This document shows, in pieces, positions 40,145 to 51,284 of a stretch of DNA of 64,000 nucleotides. Under the pieces are notes generated by a model. The model was not told the DNA's origin. It searched no databases and worked only from the letters and a program-made list of their open reading frames with translations. The stretch comes from Selaginella moellendorffii (lineage: Eukaryota; Streptophyta; Lycopodiopsida; Selaginellales; Selaginellaceae), in contig NW_003314264.1 of assembly GCF_000143415.4 (NCBI RefSeq), positions 1,958,074 through 2,022,073 of the forward strand, written 5' to 3'. The position numbers and the translations under genes were made by a program. Numbering within the stretch: position 1 is the stretch's first letter; each line of letters begins with the position of its first letter.

Positions 40145-41928
40145 ATGGTTGTTGCAATGCGGGAGTTCGACATGGAGCACCCGTATGACGTGATCGACAA
40201 TTGCTCGGCCGACAACCGCGAGAAGCAGAGCGTGGTAGCCGACTTGGATGGCTCCTGCGTTCGCAGCCGGAGCTCCTTCCCTTACTTCATGCTGGTGGCT
40301 CTGGAAGGAGGCAGCCTCCTGAGAAGCGTGCTCCTCATGGTCATGGCCCCCGTCGCGTGGCTGCTCTACCACTTCGTCTCGGAGGCAGCAGGCATCAAAG
40401 TCCTCATCTTCTTCTCCTGCGCCGGCCAGAGAGCTCGGGACATCGAAGCGGTGGCTCGCGCAGTTCTCCCCAAGTTCTACTCCGAGGACGTCCACAGCTC
40501 CACCTGGAGAGTCTTCTCGTCGTGCGGCAAGCGCTACATTCTCACGGCCAGCCCGAGACTGATGGTGGAGCACTTTGCCACGACATACCTGGGCGCTGAC
40601 AAGGTGATAGGGACGGAGCTGCAAGTGACAAGGAGCGGGTACGCTACGGGGTTCGTCAAGAGCCCCGGCGTTTTGGTTGGCGTCAACAAGAGGCGGGCAT
40701 TGAAGGCCGTGTTCGGTGAGGAGGTGCCAGACCTGGGGATTGGCGATCGCAGCTCTGATTATCCGTTCATGGCTTTTTGCAAGGTTGGTACTTCTCGTTC
40801 TCTCTGAGCTCTCTTCCTTTTCGCCTGTAGTCAGCAGGAGCATATGCATATATTGCAGTGCATGCTATGCTAGTCTGTGATCTTTGGAGCAACTCGTCGC
40901 CTGGCTTTCTTTTTCTTTGATTTCGTTGTATGGTTGTTGGTGTCAAGTCCGCGTTGTCTTCGTTGTCTCCGTCGTCTTCTGGCTTTATTTCATCCACGGA
41001 TGTGGAACTTCCGAGTCTCACCAGAACTAATAAAGTCGTCTCTCTTTTTTCCTTTTCGGCTTTGCAGGAAGCTTACATTGTTCCTAGCCAGCCTGCCGAC
41101 GCCGTTCCAGCTCACAAACTCGCGCGCAAGATTATCTTCCACGACGGCAGGCTGGTCCAGAGGCCGACGCCGTTCGTGGCGCTGGTCACCTTTCTGTGGC
41201 TACCCGCCGGCTTCCTCCTGGCCTTCTTCCGCATCCTGGTGGCGCTTCCATGCCCGGTCGAGTACGTCCCGCTGCTCTACAAGGTGATCGGCGTCCGGCT
41301 CATCGTCAAGGGCAAAGTCCCGCCACCTTCCAAGAACGGGATCCTCTTCGTCTGCACGCACCGGACGCTCATCGACCCGATAATGGCCTCGGCGGCCTCG
41401 GGGAGCGACGTGACCGCGCTCACCTACAGCATCAGCCGGGTGTCGGAGGTGCTCTCGCCCATCAAGACGGTGCCGCTGTCGCGGGACCGGGAGAGGGACG
41501 CCTCGAACATCAAGCGGCTGCTGCTGAAGGAGAACTTGGCGATCTGTCCCGAGGGAACGACGTGCCGGGAGCCTTTCCTGCTGCGGTTCAGCGCCCTGTT
41601 CGCGGAGCTGTCCGAGAACATCGTCCCGGTTGCGACGTCGACCAAGACGAGCATCTTCCACGGGACGACGGTGCGGGGCTGGAAGGGGATGGACCCGTTC
41701 TTCTTCTTCATGAACCCGTTCCCGGTGTACGAGGTGACGTTCCTCGAGCGGCTGCCGCACGATCTGAGCGTCCAGGGGGGCAAGTCGGCGATCGAGGTGG
41801 CCAACTACATCCAGAGGGTGCTGGCGGACACGCTGGGATTCGAGTGCACGAACTTTACGCGCAAGGATAAGTATGGGATGCTCATCGGCAGCGATGGAAC
41901 GGTGCCTGCCAGGAAGAAGTCCTTTTGA
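40145..41928 (+). CDS. GPAT: Land-plant glycerol-3-phosphate acyltransferase (GPAT), phosphatase motifs kept
   Basis: Two exons, 40145-40783 and 41068-41928, closing at 499 residues; the intron is at the same place and phase as in the GPAT at 29818. The N-terminal HAD-like phosphatase keeps motif I as [20 protein letters not shown] and motif III as [14 protein letters not shown]. The acyltransferase half keeps [32 protein letters not shown] and [12 protein letters not shown]. In Arabidopsis GPAT4/6/8 both domains work, giving sn-2 monoacylglycerol for cutin; GPAT5/7 types lack phosphatase activity. This copy looks closer to the bifunctional kind, although Ser replaces Thr/Val after DxDG. Located in the ER membrane by analogy. 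It probably shares ancestry with the degenerate copy 10 kb upstream. Confidence 0.93.
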
Positions 41929-42210
41929 CCGCGAGGAGGAGCGAGAGAGATCGAGAGTGGAGGACAGGGCAGCAGCTCACAAAGCTATGGTGCGCTGCGG
42001 TTCTCTGGCAAAGCTTGCTTGGAAAGAATCTCAAGAAACGAGAAAGTTCGTGTCCTTCATTAGGGCAGATTTAAATTTAAAATGGCATCTCTGGCAGCAT
42101 ATCCTCTGCAAAGATTCAAGATTCTAGTAGCCCTAGATTCCAGAATATTATCTATTATATTTGCGTTTGTTATAGTTTCATGTTCCAAAGATCATTGGCA
42201 AACGAGCTTT

Positions 42211-43368
42211 CTATTCTTTATCATTTCTAGCCAGTAAGGAGGGAGGGACAATTCTCTGATACTTGAAGGGTATAATAGAGCCGAGAGACCTCCTCTTGCA
42301 GTCCGGCAGCGGCAGTGGCGACCATGTCCGGCTCGAGATCTTGTAGACGCCCAGGAAGCCAATCGCGAGGAGACCAAAGACTACCTCGTCCTCGCAGGCC
42401 CCAGCGCTAACTAACAGCTCCCAGTTAAATATCTGCCGAGGAACCAGCCCCGGATCATCCAGCGGCATTGCCACAAAGGGCTGCCACTGCCCCAACCTCT
42501 CGTCCAGGAGCAGCAATGCTGGGACTCCTCTACCGCCACCGCTGCTTGTTTGCATGCACGGGAAGAGGATTCGTCCACCACAGACAACCGGCAGGGGATA
42601 CACGTCAAATATGTCGGAGGTGCGCGTGTCACTGACCATGAATCCCGGCGGCAGGCTCTTCCATCGCGCCAGAGTCCTCGTCCCCGAGTCTCGATCAAGG
42701 AAGCTAACAGACTTGAGCGAGTACTCCTTCTCCCCTAAACTCGTCCTGGTGATGAAAAAAAAGTGGCTTTCATCGCTGCAAAGACCGAGTATGGGAAGTG
42801 ATGCCAGGATCTGGAAAGCTCCAATGTCCACTACCCAGTTCTCCCAGGCCGCCACTACTGCCGCACCACAGCAATTATAGTACATGTGGAGCTCCAGCTT
42901 GTCGTGACTGTGGGACTCCAACCCCGAAACGGTGATACTTCTCGAGTTCACGCCAGAGACCACCCGGAAGCTCGAGTCTGGGAATGCCTGGAAGCTGATG
43001 ATGGTACCAGTGTGCGAGTCCGGTGGTGGAAGCCCAGTCCAGCTGCGAGTGAGGAAATTGGTGACGATCAGCTGGGCAGACATGGTCTCCACTAGGAGCC
43101 AGCCCGTCGACGTTGCTGCCCACACACGGCGGAGCTCTTCCGGGAAGTTTGGAAGGTAGTTCAGTGGAAGAGGCCTCCAGTGCTTCTCCCCAGGGCTCGC
43201 CATCTTATTGCGGTAGATGTAGAAGAACCTGGTGTCGCAGAGGGAGAGCACGCCCTGGCGCCAGGATTTGGAGACGAGCTTGGCGCGGAAGAGAGCCTGG
43301 AGAGGGAAGTGATCGAGAAGCTTGAGCTGGAAATCGAGCGGGAGATTTGCCCAGATGGATGCGTCCAT
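42211..43368 (-). CDS. F-box protein (plant F-box/kelch-like), intact paralogue
   Basis: Single exon, 385 residues from the ATG at 43368; an in-frame ATG at 43476 would add 36 residues, but the start at MDASIWANL matches the other copies. The F-box is complete: FQLKLLDHFPLQALFRAKLV then SKSWRQGVLSLCDTRFF. Kelch-like strands follow (NFLTRSWTGLPPPDS, ARWKSLPPGFMVSDTR, ISSRTWSPLPLP). It is the predicted substrate-recruiting subunit of an SCF ubiquitin ligase. It is the best reference for the four rearranged copies between 15.6 and 26.7 kb. It lies between GPAT and a PPR gene on the minus strand. Confidence 0.85.
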   Translation of the reverse strand: MDASIWANLPLDFQLKLLDHFPLQALFRAKLVSKSWRQGVLSLCDTRFFYIYRNKMASPGEKHWRPLPLNYLPNFPEELRRVWAATSTGWLLVETMSAQLIVTNFLTRSWTGLPPPDSHTGTIISFQAFPDSSFRVVSGVNSRSITVSGLESHSHDKLELHMYYNCCGAAVVAAWENWVVDIGAFQILASLPILGLCSDESHFFFITRTSLGEKEYSLKSVSFLDRDSGTRTLARWKSLPPGFMVSDTRTSDIFDVYPLPVVCGGRILFPCMQTSSGGGRGVPALLLLDERLGQWQPFVAMPLDDPGLVPRQIFNWELLVSAGACEDEVVFGLLAIGFLGVYKISSRTWSPLPLPDCKRRSLGSIIPFKYQRIVPPSLLARNDKE

Positions 43369-43559
43369 TGGAGGCGAGCTGCCATGGAAAGAAATTCTAA
43401 GAAAGAGTATGGGATTCATATCGAGGAAATACCTTTCAACATTGTCAATGATGTTGCTGCCATGCACGCGCTTCATTCTCCTCGAGAGTTGCTAATCCTT
43501 TGCCCTACACCTCAGGGTTAAGGGCAACTGAATAAAATCAGAATCCATAGTGATCTGAT

Positions 43560-45398
43560 TTATGTAAATACCCTTACATTTGCCATGAGGTTATACGCGA
43601 CCGGATCGCTGGGATCTATCTTGACGAGCTCTTGGAACGCCACCTTCGCCACCTTTGCGTTCTTCCACTTGTGGCAAGCCCCCAGCACCGTCCTCCACGT
43701 AACCGCGGTGGGCTCATGCGGCATTCCCCTCACCATCGCCACCGCCTCCTCCAGCCGGTTGGCGCGGCCCAGCACGTCCACCATGCAGTGGTAGTGCTCG
43801 ATCCCGCGAGGAACTCCACACCTCCCCATGGCCGCGAAGAGCCCCCGCGCGCGATCCACCATCCCGGCGTGGCTGCAAGCCGAGATCGCGCACACGAAGC
43901 TCGCGCCCACGGGAGGAATGCCCTCGTCGATCATCTGGCGGAAGAGCTCCAGCGCGCGATCGATGTCTCCGCCGTGGCTCAGCCCCGCCAGGAGCGCGTT
44001 CCAGGCGATGGAGTCGTTGCTCGCGGATGCCGCGAAGAGGCACTGCGCGTGGCGGAGGCTCCCGGATTTGCAGTAGGCGTCGATCAGCCCCGCGTGGAGG
44101 ACGGGGAGGATCTCCATCCCCGCGCGGAGGATCCGCGCGTGGATGGATTGCGTGAGCGGCAGCGACGAGGCGGCGGTGGCGCACGCCTTGAGCGCGGCGC
44201 TCATCGCCCACGCATCGGCCGAGAGAGGAAGACACAATTCACGCGAGAGGAGGAGCTCCAGCGCGAGCTCGCCCTCGCCGGCGCTGGCGTGCGCAGAGGC
44301 GATGGAGCTGACAGTCACGGCGCTGTGGGCTGGGAGGCGATCGAACGCCATGCGCGCGTCGATCAAGCTCCCACACTTGGCGTACATGTCCACGATCGCG
44401 CCGCCCAGGAATTCCTCGCGCTCGAATCCCCATCGCCTGGCCCGGGCGTGGAGCTCCATCCCCTCGCGAAGAGCGCCCATTTTCACCGCGATGTTCTTCC
44501 CGCCAGTCGAGATCTCTCGCGGCTTCTCGCTCGCTGCCAGGGCGATGCACGCCTTGATCGCCGCGAGAACACACCGAGCGTCTGGATCCGCGCAGCTCCG
44601 GCTGCCCGCCATGATCTTGAACGATTCCAGCGCCAGCGCCGCCTCTCCATTGTCCGCGTAGCCATTCACCAGCGCTGTCCACGCCACCACGTCCGGGCCA
44701 TCGATCTGATCGAACACCCGGCGGCAATCCCTTGCGCTGCCACACCGCGCGTAGAAATCCACCAGCGCGGCGGCCAGGAACAGATCCCTGGAGCACCAGC
44801 AAGCATCGATCGTCGCGTGGATCGCCATGCCTTGCTCAAGAGCCCTAAGCTTCACCACTCTCCCGGGGGAGAGCTCCACGCCAGACTCCATCGATGCGAG
44901 CTCGCAGCACGCCCTGATCGCCGCGGAGAATGCCCTGGCATCCGGGGTGGGGATCGCCCGCGGCCTGGAGCGGAAGAGATCGAGCGCCGTGGAGGGATCC
45001 CCGGAATCGATGTAGGCCAGCATGAGCGCCGTCCAAGAGGCGAGGCTGTGGCCCGCGGGGGTGAGATCGAAGATCCGCCGAGCGTCGACGGTGCTGCCAC
45101 AGCGGGAGTACATTGTGACAAGCGCGCTGGCGACGTAGGGATTGGAATCGAGGGAGCGAGCGGCGGCTTCCCCATGGATAATCCGGCCCTGCTCTAGCTC
45201 CTGGATCGCGGACGATGCCCTGAGCGCCGGGATGAGAAGCCAGATGCTTGGCTGCGGGCTCGGTCGCTGGATGTAGTACGCGGGGAGTCGAGATAGAGCG
45301 AATGCGCAGACCTGGTGGTAGTGCCGCCCTATGGAGCTTCGGATATTAGGGTTCCTGGGTAAGAACCCTAAACTCTCCAGCGTTATTCCGTTAAACAC
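43560..45398 (-). CDS. PPR protein, PLS type
   Basis: Single exon, 612 residues. Repeats of 31-36 residues alternate P, L and S forms: SNPYVASALVTMYSRCGSTV, then FLAAALVDFYARCGSARDC, DVVAWTALVNGYADNGEA, FLGGAIVDMYAKCGSLIDAR. An E-like end carries HYHCMVDVLGRANRLEEAVA and AVTWRTVLGACHKWKN, stopping just after PVAYNLMANV. No E+ or DYW domain. The first 50 residues are Arg/Ser/Pro-containing and could target an organelle. The first ATG lies next to TTAGGGTT/AACCCTAAA motifs, more typical of a 5' leader, so the true start could be further in; no other good Met precedes the repeats. Confidence 0.9.
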   Translation of the reverse strand: MFNGITLESLGFLPRNPNIRSSIGRHYHQVCAFALSRLPAYYIQRPSPQPSIWLLIPALRASSAIQELEQGRIIHGEAAARSLDSNPYVASALVTMYSRCGSTVDARRIFDLTPAGHSLASWTALMLAYIDSGDPSTALDLFRSRPRAIPTPDARAFSAAIRACCELASMESGVELSPGRVVKLRALEQGMAIHATIDACWCSRDLFLAAALVDFYARCGSARDCRRVFDQIDGPDVVAWTALVNGYADNGEAALALESFKIMAGSRSCADPDARCVLAAIKACIALAASEKPREISTGGKNIAVKMGALREGMELHARARRWGFEREEFLGGAIVDMYAKCGSLIDARMAFDRLPAHSAVTVSSIASAHASAGEGELALELLLSRELCLPLSADAWAMSAALKACATAASSLPLTQSIHARILRAGMEILPVLHAGLIDAYCKSGSLRHAQCLFAASASNDSIAWNALLAGLSHGGDIDRALELFRQMIDEGIPPVGASFVCAISACSHAGMVDRARGLFAAMGRCGVPRGIEHYHCMVDVLGRANRLEEAVAMVRGMPHEPTAVTWRTVLGACHKWKNAKVAKVAFQELVKIDPSDPVAYNLMANVRVFT

Positions 45399-46772
45399 TC
45401 TTGGCGCAAATTTAACCGCGCTATCCGATCAGTGTGCTCGACAGAAATCCCTCCTGAGAAGAGCAAGAGCTCCGACATGGAATCAGAACATTGTCATTAT
45501 AGGTCTTACATAAAGTTTTGTTAGATGAGCATGAGTTTCTAAAACGGGCATTGGAAATGTTAGACACATGAATCAATACTAGCAACTAGAGAAAGTACCA
45601 TATTTTAAAAGAGTGCACCACTCATGGTGAAAGAGTTCTAGGCGACTGCTCTAAAAGGGGTTGCCTCTTCTTCCTCATTAAACTTTTGCCCCATGGGCAC
45701 CTCTTTAATACTAGTCATCCAGAATTCTTTCACCACGAGTAACACTTGCCCTAAATTTCACACCACAGTAACATCCTCCAATCTACAAAGCAGCATAGAA
45801 AAGCAAACCTAGAAGAAACCACCCCAACTGTTTCATTTGAACAACATTCAAATCAAAACATTAAATAATTTGCTATGTATTGCATGTAGTAATGTTTGAT
45901 TTATTTAATTAAATAAAAGCTTATAATTATGAACATGTTTATAATTTCAAAATTAATCTTATTGCTAGATGGTAAAATAGAAAAGAATATACTAAAAAGT
46001 ATTTAAGCAAGTGTATCAATCATAAACAAAATTATAAATACAAAAACCTGTTAGATAGCAGAATATTTTGAAATATCCAAACATATTCAGATATATCCAT
46101 TTAGTCCCCTTACAGATTTGTTTCAGCAAACTAAAAACATTAAATTTTAAAGCAAACCAAAACACCCACGGCATCCAAGCCAATGCTCAATCAATGCCCT
46201 TCTTCGCGATCAGAGATTATGCATGCCATTTTGTGCTCCCAAAACGAAAAGTTGACGCTCTCCCTCCTGTCTTCATGGAGAAGAGCAAAGCTGAGCTGCA
46301 ACATAGGAATCAGGGCCACCTCAAGTATTGTTGTAGGGTGTCTCACAATTGGGCCATAGCTGCGGTTAGTGTTGTGGAAAAATTGGCCAGCAGACAGTCT
46401 CATGAGCAGAGACTGTCTCATATGAGCAGAAGGAAATTTGGGAGACTGCTCCTCCAAACTTCCTTCACCATAAACAGGGCCCAAATTCTTCACCTCCCAG
46501 GAGCAATGTCTGTTGGCCAATCCTTGTACTCGCCATTGATCACCATCCATTCACTAAAAGGCCCACTCTTTTAGAAATCTTTTGCGCTACTTTTAGCAGA
46601 TCTATTGCCGGCGGAAAGGAATCCAAAACCTAAAACAAATCACCCCAGCTGTTTCCATTTGACAACATGCTAACATTGACAAAAATTTATACTGTACATA
46701 GCGTAATTTTATTTTTTCCAATTTTTTCACGAACAAGCCAACTAGCCAACAATCAACCAGCATACATATAAC
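45399..46772. other. AT-rich intergenic region with dispersed repeat
   Basis: No gene. Bases 45850-46130 match, in reverse orientation, the AT-rich repeat at 22550-22960 and 28780-29060. Two similar stretches, AACCACCCCAACTGTTTCAT (about 45818) and AATCACCCCAGCTGTTTCCA (about 46637), lie about 820 bp apart in the same orientation and might bound a small element. A 168-codon frame at 46068-46574 has no domain features. Confidence 0.4.
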
Positions 46773-47324
46773 TCACAAGTTCAGAAATCCAGCGTGCGGC
46801 GGCCTTACTCGCCCCAGGAGATACTTGAGCGTCCGGGAGAGGCTGAGCTTGGACAAGAATCCCATGAGGCCGCAGCACTGATCGCCACCACCACCACCAC
46901 CACCACCACCACCACCACCACTACCACCACCACCGGCGGTGACGAGCCTGGGCATGCTCATGCTGAATGTGAGCGGAGCATAGCCCATGATCTTCTGCCA
47001 GTTCCACGGGAAGAACTGCGTCGAGTTGTCGACGACGTTGAGCGGCTGCAAGTATGCCCGCGCGGCCTGTTCCACCAGATGGTTCTTCATTCGAGTTCTC
47101 GGGCTCCCGCCGCCGCCGCCGCCGCCGCTCACGCTCTCCGTGCTGTGGCATTGGTACTGGAGGAACATCACGTCCCGGAGGCTCGTGTAGTGGAGGTCCA
47201 GGCTATGCACGCTGATAATCTCTGGCTTGTTGAGTCGCCAGTCTATAACCCCCGCCTTTGGAATAGTAGCAGTAGCTGCTGGTTTCTTAGCGGCTGAGAA
47301 GAGCGATGAAACGAGGGGGCGCAT
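46773..47324 (-). CDS. Glycine-tract protein of unknown function
   Basis: A frame of 183 residues from the ATG at 47324, 15 bases after a good 3' splice site (TTTGCAG), so an upstream non-coding exon is likely. I do not recognise the family. The middle segment looks like a conserved folded region (WRLNKPEIISVHSLDLHYTS, then LRDVMFLQYQ, LVEQAARAYLQPL, FPWNWQKIMGYAPL). Two glycine runs interrupt it, the second encoded by a CAC/CCA triplet repeat on the plus strand around 46886-46935. The N-terminus (MRPLVSSLFSAAKKPAATAT) could be an organelle presequence. Repeat length is likely to vary between individuals. Confidence 0.6.
   Translation of the reverse strand: MRPLVSSLFSAAKKPAATATIPKAGVIDWRLNKPEIISVHSLDLHYTSLRDVMFLQYQCHSTESVSGGGGGGGSPRTRMKNHLVEQAARAYLQPLNVVDNSTQFFPWNWQKIMGYAPLTFSMSMPRLVTAGGGGSGGGGGGGGGGGGDQCCGLMGFLSKLSLSRTLKYLLGRVRPPHAGFLNL
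46886..46935 (+). repeat. Trinucleotide (CAC)n repeat, coding for polyglycine on the minus strand
   Basis: A nearly pure run of CAC/CCA triplets, interrupted once by CTA, inside the coding sequence of the glycine-tract protein. Confidence 0.9.
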
Positions 47325-48596
47325 TGTCGGTGAGCTAGTCAGCCTGCAAACAGTAGAACACGGTGTCAAGCTTGGCACACGAAAGCTTGGATTGATCGTA
47401 TAGACCAAACAAAAGAAAACGAAAGTTTCACCCAATGCAGCAGACAAAGCAACCCCTCTCCACTTTTCTTTTTATTTGAAACTGTGCTAGATCTCGAAAC
47501 TCTAAAGCTAAACTTTAGCATGAACAAGGCATCAGATGCGAATCGTTTGGACATCTACAGTGAATGCCAAGATCAGAGCAAACAAAAAGGAATCCCCGGA
47601 GAAAGCAGGGACATTTGGTCCCAAGCGGATGATAACACGCCGTGACGAAATCTCCCAAGAGAAAGAGTGAAGGAGCATACCTCTTCGTGGACATTTTCCG
47701 CTAGGCGATGCTACGCCTCGTCGACGCCATCAACGCCGGAGGCCTTGCAGGAGCAGAAGAAGAAGGCGCTGCGAGGACGAACAGCCATGGCTAGCAAGCA
47801 CACAAATCCTGGCGATCGATCGAACTAGATTCTCAAACAAACGAAGAGCAAGGAAGAAAGAAAGAACAAAACGAATGAAGAAAAGAAGAGAAATCGGCCA
47901 AAAGGCACTCCAAATCCAACCAAAAAGAACAGAAAAAAAGGAAAATCTCTCACGGATAAAGAGAGAAAGAACCAAAGATTCAGACAAAGAAATCCGGATC
48001 CATCACAGATCGCGAAGAACAAAGCGAGAAAATGGGGAGCTCCCTCCTGCCTAGAAACCCTATCTCTCCTAAAAGCTTTTAATCCCGTCCTGGGCTCTAC
48101 AATGTGGCTACAGAGCTTTCCTTGCTCGCCTTTCCTGCTGGCGGGCGGGGATAAAAATCGACCGTTCTTACAGCACTTGGTGGCCGCCTCCCAGCCGTCG
48201 GATCTCCAGGTAAAATACCATGCCTCCCGTTGGATGCTATTATAGCAAAAAATTCTCACCAATGATTTGTCTCCACTCCAATGTCCCATTTTGTTTTCCA
48301 ACCATACAATATTACATCATACACGTTTTCCGGGAAGAAAGAATCGCAGCCAATCACAGAGATTTTCGTCAATCGCCGCGCCACACGTGTCGCTAAGCTG
48401 TCCCTCTCCATGGGTGGTTTGGTGCCGTACTACATGGCGGCCCATCGCAAACGCATCCGGAGATAATTCCACGCTGGTGGAGGCGTACGGAACCACACCT
48501 TTTTTCTGGCCTTTTGCCCTTTCTAGGAAAGCTTCCTTGTGCCCTAGGATTCAGGGTTTAGGGTTTATAGCAAGAGTGTTCTTCCTTGGCGGGGTT
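47325..48596. other. Upstream region of the glycine-tract gene; probable non-coding exon
   Basis: No protein gene recognised. It is purine- and pyrimidine-rich with A/G tracts (47830-47960). CTTCTGCTCCTGC near 47740 and AAACCCTATC near 48055 suggest a leader region. A TTTAGGGTTTA motif lies at 48555-48566, close to the 3' end of the zinc-finger gene. Confidence 0.3.
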
Positions 48597-50612
<2,016 letters not shown>

Positions 50613-51284
50613 GCCCCCCAGGAAGACGAAACGCGAAGATAATCCACGCTACCTCCTCTTCTGGCGCATAGAATTCTCGCGTGCTGCGGTGCCCGCTCTA
50701 TCGATCTCCACGTTTCTCCCTTGCCTCTACACCACACCTAGTTCTTGCTAAGAGATTGGACGATACCTGGTCGAGAGCTCGTCCAGAATTTCGGATCTGC
50801 GCACCCTAAACCCCACGAATTCCTCCCGAGACCAGCGCCAGCAGCCACGGCCCGGCGAAGCCCCTCGCCCCCCCGGATCCGCCGTCACCAAAACCCCAGA
50901 ATCGCCGTGCTGCTGGCGCTGGCGCTGCTGGCGCTGCTGGAGCTCCAGGGAGCTGGCGCCGGCGGCAGCGATTCCATGCCGGATGGCCGCGACTCCTCAC
51001 AATCCCATCCTTCCCGGAAGCGCGATGGGGATGGAAGCGCTGCTCTCGAGAGACAAAGCTGGGCAGTGTGTAGCCAAAAGCCTAGACGCGCTTAAAGCTC
51101 TAGTCTAAAAGCCAGGGATTAGCGAGGGGATAAGGAATATAGCCTGGGCATCAAGCCACCCAGTGTGTGGTGTGTGCGGCGTGCGTCCATCTTAGCTTTC
51201 TATCCCACTCTCTCACACACCCGTCGGAGGTTCGAATCTCCTCCACGACAAGACAAAATAATGCAAGGCGGAAGAACCCTAATT
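50613..51284. other. Intergenic region upstream of the YY1-like gene
   Basis: The first half is GC-rich, probably promoter and leader of YY1. A 116-codon plus-strand frame (50745-51095) is low complexity (GCT/GGC repeats) and has no domain. A tRNA-like T-arm (GGTTCGAATC) occurs at about 51230, but no complete tRNA cloverleaf can be drawn. Confidence 0.35.

Noticed and set aside
43632-45197. 521-codon plus-strand frame opposite the PPR gene
   Set aside because: Low-complexity Arg/His/Ala-rich antisense shadow; the minus strand encodes clear PPR repeats.
45818-46690. Small LTR-like element bounded by two similar direct repeats
   Set aside because: The repeats are only about 40-50 bp and imperfect, with no primer-binding site or coding remnant; kept only as a remark in the intergenic entry.
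50745-51095. 116-codon frame between YY1-like and PPR genes
   Set aside because: Low-complexity Ala/Gly/Leu repeat sequence, no splice context and no recognised domain.
51165-51255. tRNA-like 3' half (GGTTCGAATC T-loop followed by CCACGACA)
   Set aside because: The T-stem has mismatches, no matching 5' acceptor strand (GTCGTGG) or D-arm is present within the right distance. At most a tRNA-derived relic.
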